Below, in pieces: positions 63,533 through 64,000 of a DNA stretch of 64,000 bases; position 1 is the stretch's first letter; every line of letters starts with the position of its first letter. This DNA comes from Bacteroidetes bacterium ADurb.Bin008 (GTDB lineage Bacteria > Bacteroidota > Bacteroidia > Bacteroidales > Tenuifilaceae), in NCBI GenBank assembly GCA_002071445.1, contig MWFE01000033.1, positions 19,898-83,897 on the forward strand, in the 5' to 3' direction. The notes under the pieces were generated by a model that ran no database searches, was not told where the DNA came from, and worked only from the letters and a program-made list of their open reading frames with translations. The translations under genes were made by a program, and so were the position numbers.

Positions 63533-63913
63533 TTAGTTATTTTCCGTCGCCTTTTGTACTAATATTATTTTTTCGTTCCCTTTTTTTACAATTTCATCAA
63601 AATAAAATTTGATTTTAGAATAATCAGTTGCAGAGTAAACAGACTTTTTAAAATAATAATCAAAAGAAATATCTATTTTATTGTCTTCTGTCTTCAGTTT
63701 ATAAGTTAACTCAAACAGTTGATTATTAATTTTTTGATCAGAAGGCATAAAATCAACTTTATAGCCTTCAGGAATTATTATAGTAGAATTAAAGGTACGT
63801 TGCTTTGGATAGATCATATCAATGGGATATGTGCGTTCTTTTTGCTTTAACGGATTATCCGATAGAGTTTCATTTAAAAAAGGTGACAAATAAATTTTTG
63901 AATTAATAAGGCT
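63533..63913 (-). pseudogene. 5'-truncated DUF3857/DUF3858-type (transglutaminase-linked) protein fragment
   Basis: An open frame of about 126 codons ending with TAA at 63533. Upstream it is blocked by an in-frame TAG (63914-63916), and no ATG starts it. The sequence resembles the C-terminal DUF3858 domain of DUF3857/transglutaminase-type Bacteroidetes proteins: SKIYLSPFLNETLSDNPLKQ, then YPIDMIYPKQRTFNSTIIIP and GYKVDFMPSD. The homologues are several hundred residues longer on the N-terminal side; here the sequence upstream is noncoding and AT-rich in all minus frames. The fragment therefore looks like the remnant of a deletion or rearrangement. The codon use is AT-rich compared with the neighbouring ettA. 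Confidence 0.75.
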
Positions 63914-63958
63914 CTAGACTATGATTTTTTTTTTAACATTATGATAATGATGTTTTGT

Positions 63959-64000
63959 TGGAACGGGAAATAACTCGTTTTGTGAGTTATTCTCGTTTCA
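63959..64000. repeat. Imperfect inverted repeat at the right window edge
   Basis: TTGGAACGGGAAATAACTC-like arm 63958-63976 (positions 63959-63976) pairs with 63984-64000 around the loop GTTTTGT: 17 paired positions including two G-U pairs and one bulged A at 63968. Pairing may extend past the window. No T-run follows on the visible strand. It could be a terminal or subterminal hairpin of a mobile element, or an mRNA structure; it is cut by the edge. Confidence 0.6.

Overview
The window looks like a chromosome segment of a Bacteroidetes bacterium, probably close to Bacteroidales. The reasons are the gene orders (ribosomal S10-spc-alpha run with infA and a zinc-less rpmJ; mutY-ssb-gldE-gldD-phosphopantetheinyl transferase; nadK-DUF6089-uppS-bamA-two ompH genes; HU, a 30-residue basic protein, RNase G), the general lack of Shine-Dalgarno sequences, and recurrent TAnnTTTG -7 promoter elements of the Bacteroidetes type. 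Almost all of it reads as vertically inherited core genome. I found no tRNA, rRNA, CRISPR array or intact insertion sequence.

Layout. Bases 1-12385 are the ribosomal protein run from the 3' end of rplB to rplQ, with secY, map, infA, rpmJ and rpoA inside it, closed by a strong terminator. Enolase and a UbiD-like decarboxylase follow. A large sensor (two beta-propellers, Y_Y_Y domain, membrane helix, SpoIIE/PP2C phosphatase) faces a membrane hybrid receiver protein whose ATPase domain looks degenerate (15.7-20.9 kb). At 21-30 kb come a LysE-type exporter, an aldehyde dehydrogenase, a DUF4105 protein, DsbD, RNase G with a structured leader, a tiny basic protein missed by ordinary ORF cut-offs, and HU. 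mutY-ssb-gldE-gldD-PPTase-GGGP synthase lies at 29-34 kb, converging on the two-subunit 2-oxoacid:ferredoxin oxidoreductase. A gamma carbonic anhydrase-like protein and glutamate racemase follow.

From 45.8 kb down to 38.8 kb on the minus strand is an envelope operon: NAD kinase, two beta-barrel-like proteins, undecaprenyl diphosphate synthase, BamA and two OmpH/Skp chaperones. A CBS protein and pdxJ diverge from a palindromic promoter at 46.6 kb. Then come an alpha/beta hydrolase, an exonuclease, uridine kinase, mannose-6-phosphate isomerase, a SiaB-like kinase with a secreted YD-repeat-like protein, and the minus-strand prs-rplY-pth-S4 group. The final part holds engB, an M19 dipeptidase lipoprotein, a YceI lipoprotein, a bifunctional acyltransferase of the OlsF/GlsF amino-acid-lipid type, a secreted protein of unknown function, and EttA.

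The last 470 bases are different: AT-rich, with a 5'-truncated DUF3857/DUF3858-type gene remnant and a long imperfect inverted repeat running into the window edge. This may mark the start of an accessory region. No clearly new multigene system is visible. The best leads are the RNase G leader hairpins, the face-to-face promoter, the pseudokinase-like hybrid protein beside the propeller phosphatase, the fused lipid acyltransferase, the bacterial GGGP synthase, and the broken right end.
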